Positions 1 to 9,196 of a DNA stretch of 42,378 bases are shown here, one piece after another. The number at the start of each line of letters is the position of its first letter. Positions within the stretch are counted from its first letter, which is position 1. The translations under genes were made by a program, and so were the position numbers. Under the pieces are notes generated by a model. The model was not told the origin of the DNA and ran no database searches. It saw only the letters and a program-made list of their open reading frames with translations. The stretch comes from Lachnospiraceae bacterium (GTDB lineage Bacteria > Bacillota > Clostridia > Lachnospirales > Lachnospiraceae), in contig JAQYBF010000071.1 of the NCBI GenBank assembly GCA_029338875.1, forward strand, positions 1-42,378, in the 5' to 3' direction.

Positions 1-1940
1 CAGGAGTCGATCCCCATCATCGCTCTCGGCGGGAGATTCGTGATGGCGATCAGGGTCTTTCCGACCAGCTCTTCCGGCTCGTAATAGGCGTGAATACCGC
101 TTAAAATCACGCGATCCGTGCCCGTTCCGTCGTCCAGAACGAACTTTAAGAGCTTCTTACTCTTCGGAACAGCTTCGCACGCCTTTACCTTCACCGCCCG
201 GAAATCGGACTTAGAGAAGGTGTCGAAATCGACCTGATCCGCAAACAGCGGCTCGATCTTTACACCGGTAAAATCGATCTTTTCGTTCGGGGTAAAGAAC
301 CCGGACTGATCAGAAACAGTCTCGGAACTCTTCTCTTCGCCGGCTTTTCCGCCCTCATGTGCTTCATTGTTTTCAGACTTGAGGGTCTTCATTGTCGGGA
401 ACAACAACACATCCCGGATTGCCTGGCTATTGGTCAGAAGCATGCAGAGACGGTCGATTCCATAACCGATACCGCCTGTCGGAGGCATACCATATTCCAT
501 AGCGGTCAGGAAGTCTTCATCTGCGTGATCTGCTTCCTCATCGCCGGCTGCCGCATTGGCATCCTGCTCTAAGAAACGCTCTCTCTGATCGATCGGATCG
601 TTCAGCTCAGAATAAGCGTTGCACATTTCCCAACCATTGATGTAAAGTTCGAAACGCTCTACCTTGGAAGGATCGTCCGGCTTCTTCTTGGTCAGAGGGC
701 TGATCTCGATCGGATGATCCATGATGAAGGTCGGCTGAATCATCTTGTCTTCGCAGAATTCATCAAAGAAGAGATTGACGATATCACCCTTCTTATGGCG
801 GGCTTCATAGGAAATGCCCTTTTCATCAGCGAGTTTCTTGGCTTCCTCATCGCTTCCTACCTGATCGAAGTCGATCCCGGTCTCTTCCTTGATGGCTTCC
901 ACCATAGTCAGGCGGCGGAAAGGCTTACCGAGGTCAATTTCATGACCTGTTTCCTCATCTCCGTACCAGATGGTGGTGCCGCCACAGATCTTCTCTGCCA
1001 GGTCACGGAAGAGAGACTCGGTCAGCTCCATCATGCCATTGTAATCGGTATAAGCCTGATAAAGCTCCATCAGGGTAAACTCAGGATTGTGCTTGGTATC
1101 GACGCCTTCGTTACGGAATACACGTCCGATCTCGAAGACACGCTCCAGGCCTCCGACAATCAGCCGCTTCAGATAAAGCTCCAGGGAAATACGAAGCTTT
1201 ACATCCTCATTCAGAGAATTGTAGTGGGTGTTGAAGGGACGCGCATTGGCGCCGCCTGCATTGTGAACCAGAATCGGGGTCTCGACTTCCATGAATCCGC
1301 GGCCATCCAGGAAATCACGGATCTCCTTAATAATCCTGGACCGCTTGATGAAGACCTCTCTGGAATCCTGATTCATGATCAGATCCAGATATCTCTGACG
1401 ATAGCGGGTATCGGTATCCTGAAGTCCGTGGAATTTCTCCGGAAGGATCTGCAGGCTCTTGGAAAGAAGAGTCAGTTCCTTGGCATGAACGGTGATCTCA
1501 CCGGTCCTGGTGCGGAAAGCAAATCCCTTGACGCCAACGATATCGCCAACATCATACTTCTTGAAATCCGCATATGCATCATCACCAAGATCATTGCGGG
1601 AGACATAGATCTGCATGTCACCCTTCAAATCACGAATATTAATGAAGCTTGCCTTACCCATGACACGCTTGAACATAATCCGGCCGGCCAGGGAAACGAC
1701 CTTTTCTGCTGGGATCTCAGAAAGTTCGGGAATGATGCTCTTCCCTTCCGCATCAACTTCCGGGACGATTTCGAGCTGAGCGAAATTTTCCCGAATATCA
1801 CTGGTATGGTGGGTCTGATCGTACTTGGTGATCTTGAAAGGATCCTTGCCCTCTGCCTGCAGGTTCGCAAGTTTCTCTCGGCGGATCTTCAGAAGCTGGT
1901 TTTGATCCTGTGTCTGTCCATTATTATTGTTCTTTGCCAT
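1..1940 (-). CDS. lysS: Lysyl-tRNA synthetase, class II, with C-terminal tRNA-binding domain (3' end cut by window)
   Basis: Charges tRNA-Lys with lysine in the cytoplasm. The 646 visible residues show an N-terminal OB-fold anticodon domain (about 80-165), class II motif 2 ([11 protein letters not shown], about 269-279) and motif 3 (GIGYGIDRL, about 490-498). After the catalytic core ends near residue 518 there is a charged linker (about 519-552), then a domain resembling the EMAPII/Trbp111 tRNA-binding fold also found at the end of MetRS ([15 protein letters not shown], about 614-628), which runs off the window edge. The ATG at 1940 has a ribosome site (GGAG) lying inside the end of greA; the greA TGA and this ATG are separated by one base, so the two are co-translated. 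Standard LysRS is about 500 residues, so the C-terminal domain is an accretion. Identity is secure; the extreme C-terminus is not visible. Confidence 0.97.
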   Translation of the reverse strand, partial: MAKNNNNGQTQDQNQLLKIRREKLANLQAEGKDPFKITKYDQTHHTSDIRENFAQLEIVPEVDAEGKSIIPELSEIPAEKVVSLAGRIMFKRVMGKASFINIRDLKGDMQIYVSRNDLGDDAYADFKKYDVGDIVGVKGFAFRTRTGEITVHAKELTLLSKSLQILPEKFHGLQDTDTRYRQRYLDLIMNQDSREVFIKRSRIIKEIRDFLDGRGFMEVETPILVHNAGGANARPFNTHYNSLNEDVKLRISLELYLKRLIVGGLERVFEIGRVFRNEGVDTKHNPEFTLMELYQAYTDYNGMMELTESLFRDLAEKICGGTTIWYGDEETGHEIDLGKPFRRLTMVEAIKEETGIDFDQVGSDEEAKKLADEKGISYEARHKKGDIVNLFFDEFCEDKMIQPTFIMDHPIEISPLTKKKPDDPSKVERFELYINGWEMCNAYSELNDPIDQRERFLEQDANAAAGDEEADHADEDFLTAMEYGMPPTGGIGYGIDRLCMLLTNSQAIRDVLLFPTMKTLKSENNEAHEGGKAGEEKSSETVSDQSGFFTPNEKIDFTGVKIEPLFADQVDFDTFSKSDFRAVKVKACEAVPKSKKLLKFVLDDGTGTDRVILSGIHAYYEPEELVGKTLIAITNLPPRAMMGIDS

Positions 1941-1941
1941 A

Positions 1942-2433
1942 TCAATCTCCTAAATTGCCCGGCTGGAAGTCCAGCACCTTGAACTTAAGCTCGCCGATCG
2001 GAGCCTCTACTGTAACGATATCTCCGGTCTTGGCCTTCATCAGGGCAGCGCCCAGAGGGGACTCGATCGAAAGGGTTCCTTCCTCGGAATTGGCTTCCAG
2101 AGAACCGGTCAGACGATAGGTCATTTCCTCATTCTCCTCGATGTCCAGAATCTTTACGGTAGATCCCATGTTGATGGAGTCGGTATCCAGTTCAGAAAGG
2201 TCCACAACCTCGGCATTCTTAAGGATTGCCTCGATCTCAGCCATACGGCCGGCCAGCTCAGCCTGCTCGTCCTTGGCGGCATCATACTCGGCGTTCTCGG
2301 AAAGGTCGCCCTGGGCACGAGCCTCCTTGATTTTCTCGGAGTTCTCCTTCATCCGAACATTCTTAATATCATAGTACTCATCTTCCAGCATTTTCTTTTT
2401 TTCTGCTGTCATGATATTTTTCTTTGCTTCCAT
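1942..2433 (-). CDS. greA: Transcription elongation factor GreA
   Basis: Rescues backtracked RNA polymerase by stimulating its intrinsic transcript cleavage. The 163-residue length is normal for the family. The N-terminal coiled-coil carries the tip motif ([16 protein letters not shown], about 43-58) with the acidic residues that reach the polymerase active site, and the C-terminal FKBP-like domain follows ([12 protein letters not shown]). The ATG at 2433 has AAAGGG upstream at good spacing; an internal Met at codon 8 has no ribosome site. It lies one base ahead of lysS and is driven by a consensus promoter in the 297-base gap after dusB. A second, more divergent GreA-like gene lies at 24449-24955. 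Confidence 0.97.
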   Translation of the reverse strand: MEAKKNIMTAEKKKMLEDEYYDIKNVRMKENSEKIKEARAQGDLSENAEYDAAKDEQAELAGRMAEIEAILKNAEVVDLSELDTDSINMGSTVKILDIEENEEMTYRLTGSLEANSEEGTLSIESPLGAALMKAKTGDIVTVEAPIGELKFKVLDFQPGNLGD

Positions 2434-2574
2434 GATCTGAACCCTTTCTTTATCTTCTTATATAAATGTAAACCGATGCCATAATGACCTGCTTTCCCGG
2501 ACAAGGCAGCCGTCGAAGAAATGCAGTTGGCTGTCTTTCTTTATGAAACTGTCCTGTGAAAACCTGTCACTGAA

Positions 2575-2632
2575 AATCGCGAATTGGCGCAAGCTCCCGA
2601 AAGTTTCCGGGTCCAGACCCACGTTCGCGATT
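2575..2632 (-). ncRNA. Structured 5' leader of greA-lysS mRNA
   Basis: A perfect 9-bp inverted repeat (AATCGCGAA / TTCGCGATT) encloses about 40 bases that can form two alternative hairpins sharing one CCC arm: GGGTCTGGACCC, or a stem built from CCCGGAAA and CTTTCGGG. The predicted transcription start (about 2630) falls at the very beginning of the outer stem, so the RNA would start with a closed structure. It sits about 140 bases before the greA start and has no T-run, so it does not look like a simple terminator. No known riboswitch class was recognised. Structure is seen in the sequence; function is inferred. Confidence 0.4.
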
Positions 2633-2636
2633 AAAT

Positions 2637-2666
2637 ATTATAGGGTGTCGCTGTCAGCCTTGTCAA
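2637..2666 (-). promoter_or_regulatory. Consensus sigma-A promoter for greA-lysS
   Basis: On the minus strand a perfect -35 TTGACA (2661-2666) and a perfect -10 TATAAT (2637-2642) are separated by 18 bases. Transcription would begin near 2630, giving a leader of about 200 bases before greA. Confidence 0.85.
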
Positions 2667-2730
2667 GGGCATATCACGCCAGGTGCAGCTCCGCTTCTTC
2701 ATCTGATCCTGAATAGAAAAATCGGCCGGA

Positions 2731-3729
2731 TCAATTCTGAGCTGGTATATATTTCTCAAGAAGCTGCTCCAGGTCCTCATAGGTCTTCACCTGATTCACT
2801 TCTCTCCGGAAGGCGGAAGCTCCCCGATAGCCCATGGTATACCAGGCGGCGTGCTTCCGCATCTCCCGCATGCCGATGTCTTCGCCCTTGCAGTCGATCA
2901 TGCGGCGGGCATGGCGGAGCATCATGGCCTTCATTTCAGAAAGGTCCGGACGGGCTTCCTCTTCCCCGGTCGTAAGATAATGAAGCATCTGCCGGAAAAT
3001 CCAGGGATTGCCCTGGGCACCCCGGGCTATAAGAAATCCGTCGCAGCCGGTTTCCTCATACATGCTCTCGACATCCTTTCCGGTCAGAAGGTCACCGTTG
3101 CCCAGGACCGGAATCGAATGAACTCTTTCTTTGACCTCACGGATAATGGACCAGTCGGCTTTGCCGCTGTAATACTGCTCCCGGGTCCGGCCATGGACAG
3201 AAACCGCAGCCGCACCTGACTCCTCTGCCACATGGGCAATCTCCGGAGCCGTCCGCTCCTCTGCATAGAAGCCCTTACGGATCTTTATCGTGACAGGCTT
3301 CTGAATGGCAGAAGAAACCGCACTGACGATTTTTCCGACCAGAAGAGGATCCTTCATGAGGGCCGAGCCCTCTCCGTTGTTGACTACCTTGGGAACCGGA
3401 CAGCCCATGTTGATATCCAGAATATCGAAAGGCAGGGCTTCAATCCGCTTGGCCATTTCGGCCATGATCTCCGGATCGCTTCCGAAAAGCTGGAGAGAAA
3501 CCGGCCGCTCCTTGGGATCGATTCGCAAAAGTTCCTTCGTATTCTTATTGTTATAGAGAATGGCTTTGGCACTGACCATCTCCATGCAGACCAGGCCTGC
3601 GCCCATTTCCCTGCATAACAAACGAAATGGCAGGTCGCTTACGCCTGCCATGGGTGCCAGAATCAGATTGTTTTCCAGAGAGACATTTCCGATCCGTAGA
3701 GGATGGAGTGCTTTGCTCTGTGTCGTCAT
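2731..3729 (-). CDS. dusB: tRNA-dihydrouridine synthase
   Basis: FMN enzyme that reduces uridine to dihydrouridine in the tRNA D-loop. The beta-barrel starts with APMAGVSDLPFR (about 26-37), has the catalytic Cys motif DINMGCPVPKVVNNGEGS (Cys in NMGCP), and keeps the later HGRTREQYYSGKADW segment. The start was set at the ATG at 3729, which overlaps the previous gene's stop as ATGA and has GGGAG six bases ahead; an in-frame GTG at 3741 would add four residues but lacks its own site. Placement ahead of greA-lysS is common in Clostridia. DusB-type assignment is by similarity and context. Confidence 0.95.
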   Translation of the reverse strand: MTTQSKALHPLRIGNVSLENNLILAPMAGVSDLPFRLLCREMGAGLVCMEMVSAKAILYNNKNTKELLRIDPKERPVSLQLFGSDPEIMAEMAKRIEALPFDILDINMGCPVPKVVNNGEGSALMKDPLLVGKIVSAVSSAIQKPVTIKIRKGFYAEERTAPEIAHVAEESGAAAVSVHGRTREQYYSGKADWSIIREVKERVHSIPVLGNGDLLTGKDVESMYEETGCDGFLIARGAQGNPWIFRQMLHYLTTGEEEARPDLSEMKAMMLRHARRMIDCKGEDIGMREMRKHAAWYTMGYRGASAFRREVNQVKTYEDLEQLLEKYIPAQN

Positions 3730-4136
3730 TTTTTCTCCCACTCTTCCTCTTCCGCCTCCAGATCGATACCGAATTCCTTCAGATAATCCGGATCCGACAG
3801 ACGCTCGGGGTCCATGCCCATAGCAAAGACCCGATAATAGGCCTCCAACTTTTCAAAAAGTTCGCCCTGCTCTCTCTGCAGCTGCTTTACCTTGAGGACG
3901 GATCCGATTTCATCATAGGCCGCATCGCCCTCCTCGGCATCCGTTACGATCCGGATAGTGCCGGTCTCATCGAAGACCAGCTCAATGGTCCCGCCGACAT
4001 CCGCCGTAAAAAGAACACAGAGGATCTTCAATTCCTTCTTGATGTCATCCGGAAGCGAATCAAAGTCCGGGTTCAGATAAAATTTTTTCGTATAGCTGCT
4101 GGCGCCGCAGAGCACCACCTGGTCCTGATAATTCAT
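3726..4136 (-). CDS. Small conserved protein of Lachnospiraceae type (DUF6145-like)
   Basis: A 136-residue soluble protein with no signal peptide or membrane segment. It has a mixed N-terminal half (YTKKFYLNPDFDSLPDDIKKEL, within 15-36), a beta-rich centre (GGTIELVFDETGTIRIVTDA) and a coiled, very acidic C-terminus ending EAEEEEWEKK. It resembles the family I know as DUF6145, usually found next to birA and dusB, but I cannot confirm this without a search. It overlaps dusB by four bases (ATGA), so translation is probably coupled. Function unknown. Confidence 0.75.
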   Translation of the reverse strand: MNYQDQVVLCGASSYTKKFYLNPDFDSLPDDIKKELKILCVLFTADVGGTIELVFDETGTIRIVTDAEEGDAAYDEIGSVLKVKQLQREQGELFEKLEAYYRVFAMGMDPERLSDPDYLKEFGIDLEAEEEEWEKK

Positions 4137-4182
4137 AGTTTTCTCTCTACTTTTTTCTTTATCTTCTTATAGCTTCAAAAAT

Positions 4183-4213
4183 GTAATAAGCGGACCGCTG
4201 TGGGGCTTATTAC
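4183..4213 (-). terminator. Intrinsic terminator at the birA stop codon
   Basis: A perfect 9-bp stem (GTAATAAGC / GCTTATTAC) with a 13-base loop is followed on the minus strand by ATTTTTG. The stem begins within the birA stop codon. It may only partly separate argF-birA from the DUF6145-dusB genes, because no clear promoter is seen before the next gene. Confidence 0.6.
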
Positions 4214-4986
4214 ACGTACCCATAGATTCCCCGCACATGGACTTCTCCGGAATTCACGGCCACGAGACTTCCATCCTCTTTTTTTACCAGGAGATCTCCC
4301 TGCTTATCGATTCCCAGAGACTGCGCCGTGTATTCGCCCAAGGGATCCAGAATTCGAACCGTCTGGTTTACATTTACCAGGCGGCTGTTGTACTCCTCCT
4401 GGAGGGCGGACAGATCCTCGGTTTTCTCGAATGCCTCATAGAGGCGGGCGAATTCCAGCCAGATCTGCCGATCGATATCCCTGCGGCTGGACTTCTGGTC
4501 CCGTCCGGATTTCTGTAATGCCAGGTCGACTGAGGTCGCCATGCCGCGGATCTCTTCCGGAAATTCCTTCTGATGAACGTTGACGCCAATGCCGACAACG
4601 ACATAGGCCGCATGATCACCATCCGGCTCCATCTCACAGAGGATGCCGCAGACTTTTTTCTCATTAATGAGGACATCATTGGGCCACTTGAGCCGCGTCG
4701 GAAGATCATAGAGCTTTTCCAGGGCGGAGGCGACCGCCATGCCGGCCAGGATGGTCAGCCGCGGCACGTGCCGGATGCCGACCTTCGGATAGAAAATCAT
4801 ACTGGTCGCCACAGAATCCTCGGTCGGCGACTTCCACTGATGCCCGCTCCGGCCCTTGCCGGCCGTCTGATGACCGGCCGAGACAACAGTCCAGCCGGCG
4901 GGCTTTTCGACGCTCCGGTAGCGGCGCTTCAGTTCTTCATTGGTAGAATCAATTTCATCGAAATAAATATGGGTTATATTCTGCAT
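4210..4986 (-). CDS. birA: Biotin--[acetyl-CoA-carboxylase] ligase
   Basis: Activates biotin with ATP and attaches it to a lysine of biotin carboxyl carrier proteins. At 258 residues it is a short, group I type ligase: there is no N-terminal winged-helix DNA-binding domain, so it should not act as the biotin-operon repressor. Visible motifs are the opening FDEIDSTNEELKR (9-21), the biotinyl-AMP loop HQTAGKGRSGHQW (about 39-51), and the core KWPNDVLINEKKVCGIL. It starts nine bases after argF stops, with a weak ribosome site overlapping the argF end, so the two form an operon. Confidence 0.95.
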   Translation of the reverse strand: MQNITHIYFDEIDSTNEELKRRYRSVEKPAGWTVVSAGHQTAGKGRSGHQWKSPTEDSVATSMIFYPKVGIRHVPRLTILAGMAVASALEKLYDLPTRLKWPNDVLINEKKVCGILCEMEPDGDHAAYVVVGIGVNVHQKEFPEEIRGMATSVDLALQKSGRDQKSSRRDIDRQIWLEFARLYEAFEKTEDLSALQEEYNSRLVNVNQTVRILDPLGEYTAQSLGIDKQGDLLVKKEDGSLVAVNSGEVHVRGIYGYV

Positions 4987-4995
4987 GGTTTATCT

Positions 4996-6006
4996 CTAGT
5001 TTCGGTCGGCTCCCAGGGTTGCATACATGATAGCCTTGATGGAATGCATACGGTTTTCTGCTTCATCGAAGACGATAGAACGCGGCCCCTCAAAGACTTC
5101 GTTTGTCACTTCGACTTCCTTCAGGCCGAACTTTTCATAGACGGACCGGCCGACTCCGGTCTCCTGATCATGATAGGCCGGCAGGCAGTGCATGAAGACC
5201 GCGGAATCCTTTGCATAGGAGAAGGCCTTTTCATTGACCTGATAAGGCAGAAGGGCATCGATCCGCTCCTTCCAGACCTCTGTCGGTTCTCCCATGGAAA
5301 CCCAGACATCGGTGTAGATGACATCGGCATCCCTGCAGCCTTCTTCCACGCTGTCCGTCAGTGTAATGCTGGCTCCGGTTTCCTTGGCAATCGCTTTACA
5401 TTTCTCGACCAGATCCTCTGCCGGATAGTACTTGGGATTGGTGCAGGCAACGAAGTCCATGCCGAGCTTTGCGCAGGTTACCATGAGGGAATTTCCCATG
5501 TTGTAGCGGGCGTCGCCCATGTAGACCAGGCGGATTTCCTTGAGATGGCCGAAGTGCTCCTGGATGGTCAGCATGTCGGCGATCATCTGGGTCGGATGGA
5601 AGTCATTGGTCAGGCCGTTCCAGACCGGAACATCCGCATAGCGGGCCAGATTCTCCACGATTTCCTGGCCGAAGCCCCGGTATTCGATGCCGTCAAACAT
5701 GCGGCTCAGGACACGGGCCGTATCGGCGATGCTTTCCTTCTTGCCGATCTGTGAGCCTGAGGGATCGAGATAGGTCGTTCCCATGCCCAGGTCATGAGCG
5801 GCTACTTCGAAGGAGCAGCGGGTCCGGGTCGAAGTCTTCTCAAAAATCAGGGCCACGTTCCGGCCCTCCAGGACCTTCTGGCTCTTGTGAGCCTTCTTCT
5901 CAGCCTTCAGCCGGGCCGAGAGATCGATCAGATACTGAATTTCTTCCGGCCTATAGTCCAGAAGCTTTAAGAAATCTCTTCCTGTCAGATCGATTTTTGC
6001 AGTCAT
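4996..6006 (-). CDS. argF: Ornithine carbamoyltransferase
   Basis: Condenses carbamoyl phosphate with ornithine to give citrulline in arginine synthesis (or the reverse in arginine deiminase catabolism). The 336 residues carry all family signatures: the carbamoyl-phosphate loop FEKTSTRTR (55-63), HPTQ, the ornithine-binding DVWVSMGE, and the catalytic-Cys motif HCLPAYHD. The start has a strong AAAGGAGG site. It is followed by birA nine bases later. No other arg genes are in the window, so the biosynthetic name argF is preferred over arcB only on general grounds. Confidence 0.95.
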   Translation of the reverse strand: MTAKIDLTGRDFLKLLDYRPEEIQYLIDLSARLKAEKKAHKSQKVLEGRNVALIFEKTSTRTRCSFEVAAHDLGMGTTYLDPSGSQIGKKESIADTARVLSRMFDGIEYRGFGQEIVENLARYADVPVWNGLTNDFHPTQMIADMLTIQEHFGHLKEIRLVYMGDARYNMGNSLMVTCAKLGMDFVACTNPKYYPAEDLVEKCKAIAKETGASITLTDSVEEGCRDADVIYTDVWVSMGEPTEVWKERIDALLPYQVNEKAFSYAKDSAVFMHCLPAYHDQETGVGRSVYEKFGLKEVEVTNEVFEGPRSIVFDEAENRMHSIKAIMYATLGADRN

Positions 6007-6228
6007 GTTCTGTCTTTCCTCCTTTATTCTTCTTTCCTTTTCTCTGTTTTCCTGTCATCACTTTTCAGGTTTTCTATTCTTATGCCCTATGCTTTTATTC
6101 CATAAGCTTTTACCTGCATATTGCTTTCCCTGATTGACTCGATTCTACACAATTTTGGCTGAGAAGGAAACAGCGTCAGAGAGGCTTTTGCCGCTTTTCC
6201 GGCAGATTGCCGGACAGGGCTTCTCTTA

Positions 6229-6266
6229 TAAAAATAAGGTTCCGAAGTCCTCCTTCGAAACCTTAT
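6229..6266 (-). terminator. Intrinsic terminator between the wall hydrolase and argF
   Basis: On the minus strand a 14-bp stem with one mismatch (ATAAGGTTTCGAAG / CTTCGGAACCTTAT) encloses a five-base GAGGA loop and runs into TTTTTA. It lies about 140 bases after the hydrolase stop and separates that transcript from argF. Confidence 0.75.
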
Positions 6267-6356
6267 CCCAAGATACTCTATATGTTGGATCTGCCCGATA
6301 AATCATGGATCTCTCAGATCCGATATCTGAATACAGCTGATTTAAGAGCAGGCGGA

Positions 6357-6396
6357 TTAAATATAGACCTTCTTTACGCAGACGGTCTATATTTAA
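6357..6396. repeat. Perfect 13-bp inverted repeat after the wall hydrolase gene
   Basis: TTAAATATAGACC and its exact complement are separated by 14 bases, starting 12 bases beyond the hydrolase stop codon. Neither strand has a T-run on its 3' side, so it is not a classical terminator; it could protect the 3' end of the mRNA. Between it and the terminator at 6229 a further pair of mutually exclusive GGATCT hairpins lies at about 6280-6321. No gene was found in 6007-6408. Confidence 0.55.
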
Positions 6397-6408
6397 AAAA
6401 CTGGAAGA

Positions 6409-7677
6409 TCAGAAGAAAACATGATTTCCGATGACAAGACCTTCTCTGCCGCTTCTTACAGGGCGGAAGGAAACTCTTCCTCCGACCACATCAGCACCTG
6501 CAAGTGCTTCCTGTGCCGCACTGATGCAGGACTGCTTCAGGCCTCTGGCAATCACCTTGCTCAGAGCTGCTTCGCTGGTGAACTGTCCGCTCTGGAAGAT
6601 AACCCCGCGGACCGTATTGGGATAACGGGAAGAACGTACCCGGTTCATGACAACAGAACCGACGGCAACCTGGCCCTGATAGATCTCGCTTCCGGCTTCA
6701 TGCTGAATGATAGCCGCCAGAATGGTAACATCATCTGCTGTGGCAGCGTAGCTTGCCTGCTGGCTTACGGCGCTGGACTGAGCCTTGGCCTGAGCAGCAG
6801 CCTTTGCCTCTGCCTTGGCCTTTGCAGCGGCTTCCTCTGCAGCCTTCTTTGCTGCAGCCTCTTCCTCGGCCTTCTTCTGAGCAGCGATCAGAGCTGCTTC
6901 CTCTTCATTGGTGATACCTGTACCAAGCTTCTGCTGGACAGAAATCAGATCATTCTTGATATATCCGTTCTTTCCGTTGACGGAAACAGCGGTCCAGCCA
7001 TCGACCGAAGCCGCATCCGTACGGACAGATGCTTCATTATTCTGATAAAGAGTGGTAACAACGCCTGCATTCAGGTCCGGATTTTCACGTACCCTGGCAG
7101 CAGAGGCTGTTACAGCTGCTGTTGTCGGGCAGACCTGATCGGCCAGAGCCTTGGCCGCATCTCCGACAAGGGCATAGGAAGAACTGATGTAGCCGGTAAG
7201 ATTTCCGGAGCGAATCTGATACCAACCGTTTTCTTCTCCGAGAACCTCAGCGACATCGCCCTTTCGCATCTTTCCGACAATAGCGCCGGTCTCTGAAGCA
7301 GAATCTCTGACATTGGCGGAACTGTCCACATTTGCAATCAGGCGGCTTGCCCATTCCGGATACTGGGCAGTGACAGCTGCTGCAGATGCGGTATCTGAAA
7401 CAGAATCAGAAGCGGGGGAGGTTTCCGAAGTCTCAGCAGCTGCCGCATTGCTTTCTCCAACTGAAGTCAGGCTTGTCAGCTTTCTATCTGACTTGCTTCC
7501 GGCTGATGTCTGCATGAGGCCGATCGCTTCCGTAACGCCGGCCAGGCCATTGCTCTGAACGGTCTGTGCAGAATTCCGGTCCTGATTTCCGGGAAGCCAG
7601 ACAGCTCCTGCAGTCAGCATAGCGCCAACTGCCAGAACGGCTGCAGCCTGATAGATATTTTTTCTTCTGATTCCCAT
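6409..7677 (-). CDS. Secreted SH3-domain cell wall hydrolase (SleB/hydrolase_2 family)
   Basis: Probably cleaves peptidoglycan outside the cell. The 422-residue protein has an N-terminal signal or anchor segment (about 8-28), a Ser/Ala-rich linker, two bacterial SH3 repeats (about 113-172 and 186-248), a helical Ala/Lys/Glu-rich stalk (about 258-300), and a C-terminal hydrolase_2 domain (about 314-422) with the motif AAIIQHEAGSEIYQGQVAVG containing the predicted catalytic Glu, then VVMNRVRS. The domain is that of spore cortex lytic enzyme SleB, but SH3 targeting plus the non-sporulation context points to a vegetative wall enzyme. AGGAGA precedes the ATG. It has its own promoter and is divergent from murG. 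Confidence 0.9.
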   Translation of the reverse strand: MGIRRKNIYQAAAVLAVGAMLTAGAVWLPGNQDRNSAQTVQSNGLAGVTEAIGLMQTSAGSKSDRKLTSLTSVGESNAAAAETSETSPASDSVSDTASAAAVTAQYPEWASRLIANVDSSANVRDSASETGAIVGKMRKGDVAEVLGEENGWYQIRSGNLTGYISSSYALVGDAAKALADQVCPTTAAVTASAARVRENPDLNAGVVTTLYQNNEASVRTDAASVDGWTAVSVNGKNGYIKNDLISVQQKLGTGITNEEEAALIAAQKKAEEEAAAKKAAEEAAAKAKAEAKAAAQAKAQSSAVSQQASYAATADDVTILAAIIQHEAGSEIYQGQVAVGSVVMNRVRSSRYPNTVRGVIFQSGQFTSEAALSKVIARGLKQSCISAAQEALAGADVVGGRVSFRPVRSGREGLVIGNHVFF

Positions 7678-7853
7678 AAGTCTCCTAAACGATGCTTCAT
7701 CGTACCTGCTCAGTGATACTTACATTAGTTGCCGGATCAGAGATGCCTGCGTTCATGCGTCTTTCATCTTTCATGATGCTTCCTGAGCGATTTTCTGTTC
7801 TTTTTGCAAAATGTGTATTGAAATGTTTCGTTTGTTACAATTATGTTACGCGT

Positions 7854-7882
7854 AATATAGCATAAGCTTTCAGAATTGTCAA
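7854..7882 (-). promoter_or_regulatory. Sigma-A promoter for the wall hydrolase
   Basis: Minus-strand TTGACA (7877-7882), a 17-base spacer, and an extended -10 TGCTATATT (hexamer 7854-7859). The leader would be about 170 bases and ends with a small ACGATG/CATCGT hairpin (about 7690-7704) directly before the ribosome site. Confidence 0.8.
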
Positions 7883-7943
7883 ATTTCAGCTGGAACTGTG
7901 CAGAATTTGTCTTCCCGACTGTATGCCGGGCTCTTTGTCCGCC

Positions 7944-7972
7944 TTGACAATCCGGGGCTTCGGGCATTTAAT
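7944..7972 (+). promoter_or_regulatory. Sigma-A promoter for murG
   Basis: TTGACA (7944-7949), a 17-base spacer and TTTAAT (7967-7972, five of six consensus bases) read towards murG and would give a leader of about 144 bases. It is divergent from the hydrolase promoter about 60 bases away. Confidence 0.65.
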
Positions 7973-8122
7973 GATTATGGGATTGAGAGATTTTAAATGA
8001 AAATCCCCTGAAGTCAAAGGCAATCATTTCATGTTCATCAGATTGTCAGCCACGATTTCAGCGCCTTAAATTTCGAAATTAAAATAAGGGAAAAATAAAT
8101 ATTTCAAAAGAAGGTATTCACC

Positions 8123-9196
8123 ATGAAGAAAATCGTTCTGACCGGCGGCGGTACTGCCGGACATGTTACCCCTAACATTGCACTTCTGCCGGCACTGCGT
8201 GAAGACGGCTATGATATATCCTATATCGGATCCTATAAGGGTATGGAAAAACAGCTGATCAAAGCCGAGGGCGTTCCCTACTACGGCATTGCCTCCGGAA
8301 AGCTCCGCCGTTACTTCAGCTGGAAGAACTTTTCCGATCCCTTCCGGGTTCTCCATGGCTATTTTCAGTCTCTGTCTCTTCTTCGAAAGATAAAGCCCGA
8401 TGTCATTTTCTCCAAGGGCGGCTTTGTTTCCGTACCGGTTGTTCTCGCAGCCAGAAAGCTTCACATTCCGGCCCTGATCCACGAATCGGATATGACACCA
8501 GGACTTGCCAATCGGATTGCCATGAAGGGTGCTGTCAAGGTCTGCTGCAATTTCCCGGAAACCGTATCGAAAATCGAAGGCGGAAAAGGAGTCCTGACCG
8601 GCACACCCATCCGTCAGGAGCTGATGAAGGGTGATCCCCAAAAGGGTCTGGCCTTTGCCGGATTCACCAGCGATAAGCCCGTTCTTCTGATCATCGGCGG
8701 AAGCCAGGGCTCTGTTTTCATCAACAACGCCGTCCGCGGTTCTCTTGACGAACTCCTTCAGGAATTCCAGATCATCCATCTCTGCGGCAAGGGCCATCTG
8801 GATCCGAAACTCGATGGCAGAGAAGGCTATCGCCAGTATGAATATATTTCAAAGGAGCTCCCAGATCTCTTTGCCTGCGCCAGTCTCATCATTTCCCGGG
8901 CAGGAGCCAATGCCATCTGTGAGCTTCTCGCTTTAAGAAAGCCCAACATTCTGATCCCTCTGTCGAAAAATGCCAGCCGGGGAGACCAGATTCTGAATGC
9001 TAGATCCTTTGAGAAGCAAGGCTTCTCCAAGGTCCTCGAAGAGGAAAGCATCAATGCGGATATCCTGACAGAAACAGTACGAGATGTCTACAAAAACCGC
9101 CGGACCTACATCGATTCCATGAATCAGAAGCAGGGTATCGACTCGATCACTAAGATCGTAAATCTTCTTGATGAAGCGATTTCAAAAAAGAGCTGA
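8123..9196 (+). CDS. murG: MurG, lipid II-forming N-acetylglucosaminyltransferase
   Basis: Transfers GlcNAc from UDP-GlcNAc to lipid I on the inner membrane face, completing lipid II for peptidoglycan synthesis. The 357-residue GT28 enzyme has the N-terminal glycine-rich loop TGGGTAGHVTPN (7-18), the HESD motif after the second Rossmann segment, the second glycine loop IIGGSQGS, and the UDP-GlcNAc-binding region SRAGANAICELLALRKP. AAGAAGG lies nine bases before the ATG. It stands alone, outside any division and cell wall cluster, as is common in Lachnospiraceae, and faces a wall hydrolase gene across a divergent promoter region. Confidence 0.96.
   Translation: MKKIVLTGGGTAGHVTPNIALLPALREDGYDISYIGSYKGMEKQLIKAEGVPYYGIASGKLRRYFSWKNFSDPFRVLHGYFQSLSLLRKIKPDVIFSKGGFVSVPVVLAARKLHIPALIHESDMTPGLANRIAMKGAVKVCCNFPETVSKIEGGKGVLTGTPIRQELMKGDPQKGLAFAGFTSDKPVLLIIGGSQGSVFINNAVRGSLDELLQEFQIIHLCGKGHLDPKLDGREGYRQYEYISKELPDLFACASLIISRAGANAICELLALRKPNILIPLSKNASRGDQILNARSFEKQGFSKVLEEESINADILTETVRDVYKNRRTYIDSMNQKQGIDSITKIVNLLDEAISKKS

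Noticed and set aside
714-1982. 422-codon open frame on the plus strand
   Set aside because: It is wholly antisense to lysS, whose protein matches a known family across the whole length; the frame has no ribosome site or recognisable domain.
4573-5754. 393-codon open frame on the plus strand
   Set aside because: Antisense to birA and argF, which both carry complete family motifs.
6007-6250. T-box or arginine-repressor box ahead of argF
   Set aside because: No T-box signature sequence and no convincing ARG-box pair were seen.
7678-7860. Possible cyclic-di-AMP (ydaO) or SAM riboswitch ahead of the wall hydrolase
   Set aside because: The leader is long enough and wall hydrolases are typical targets, but the conserved core sequences of these classes were not found; a CCGGCAAC-like stretch alone is not enough.
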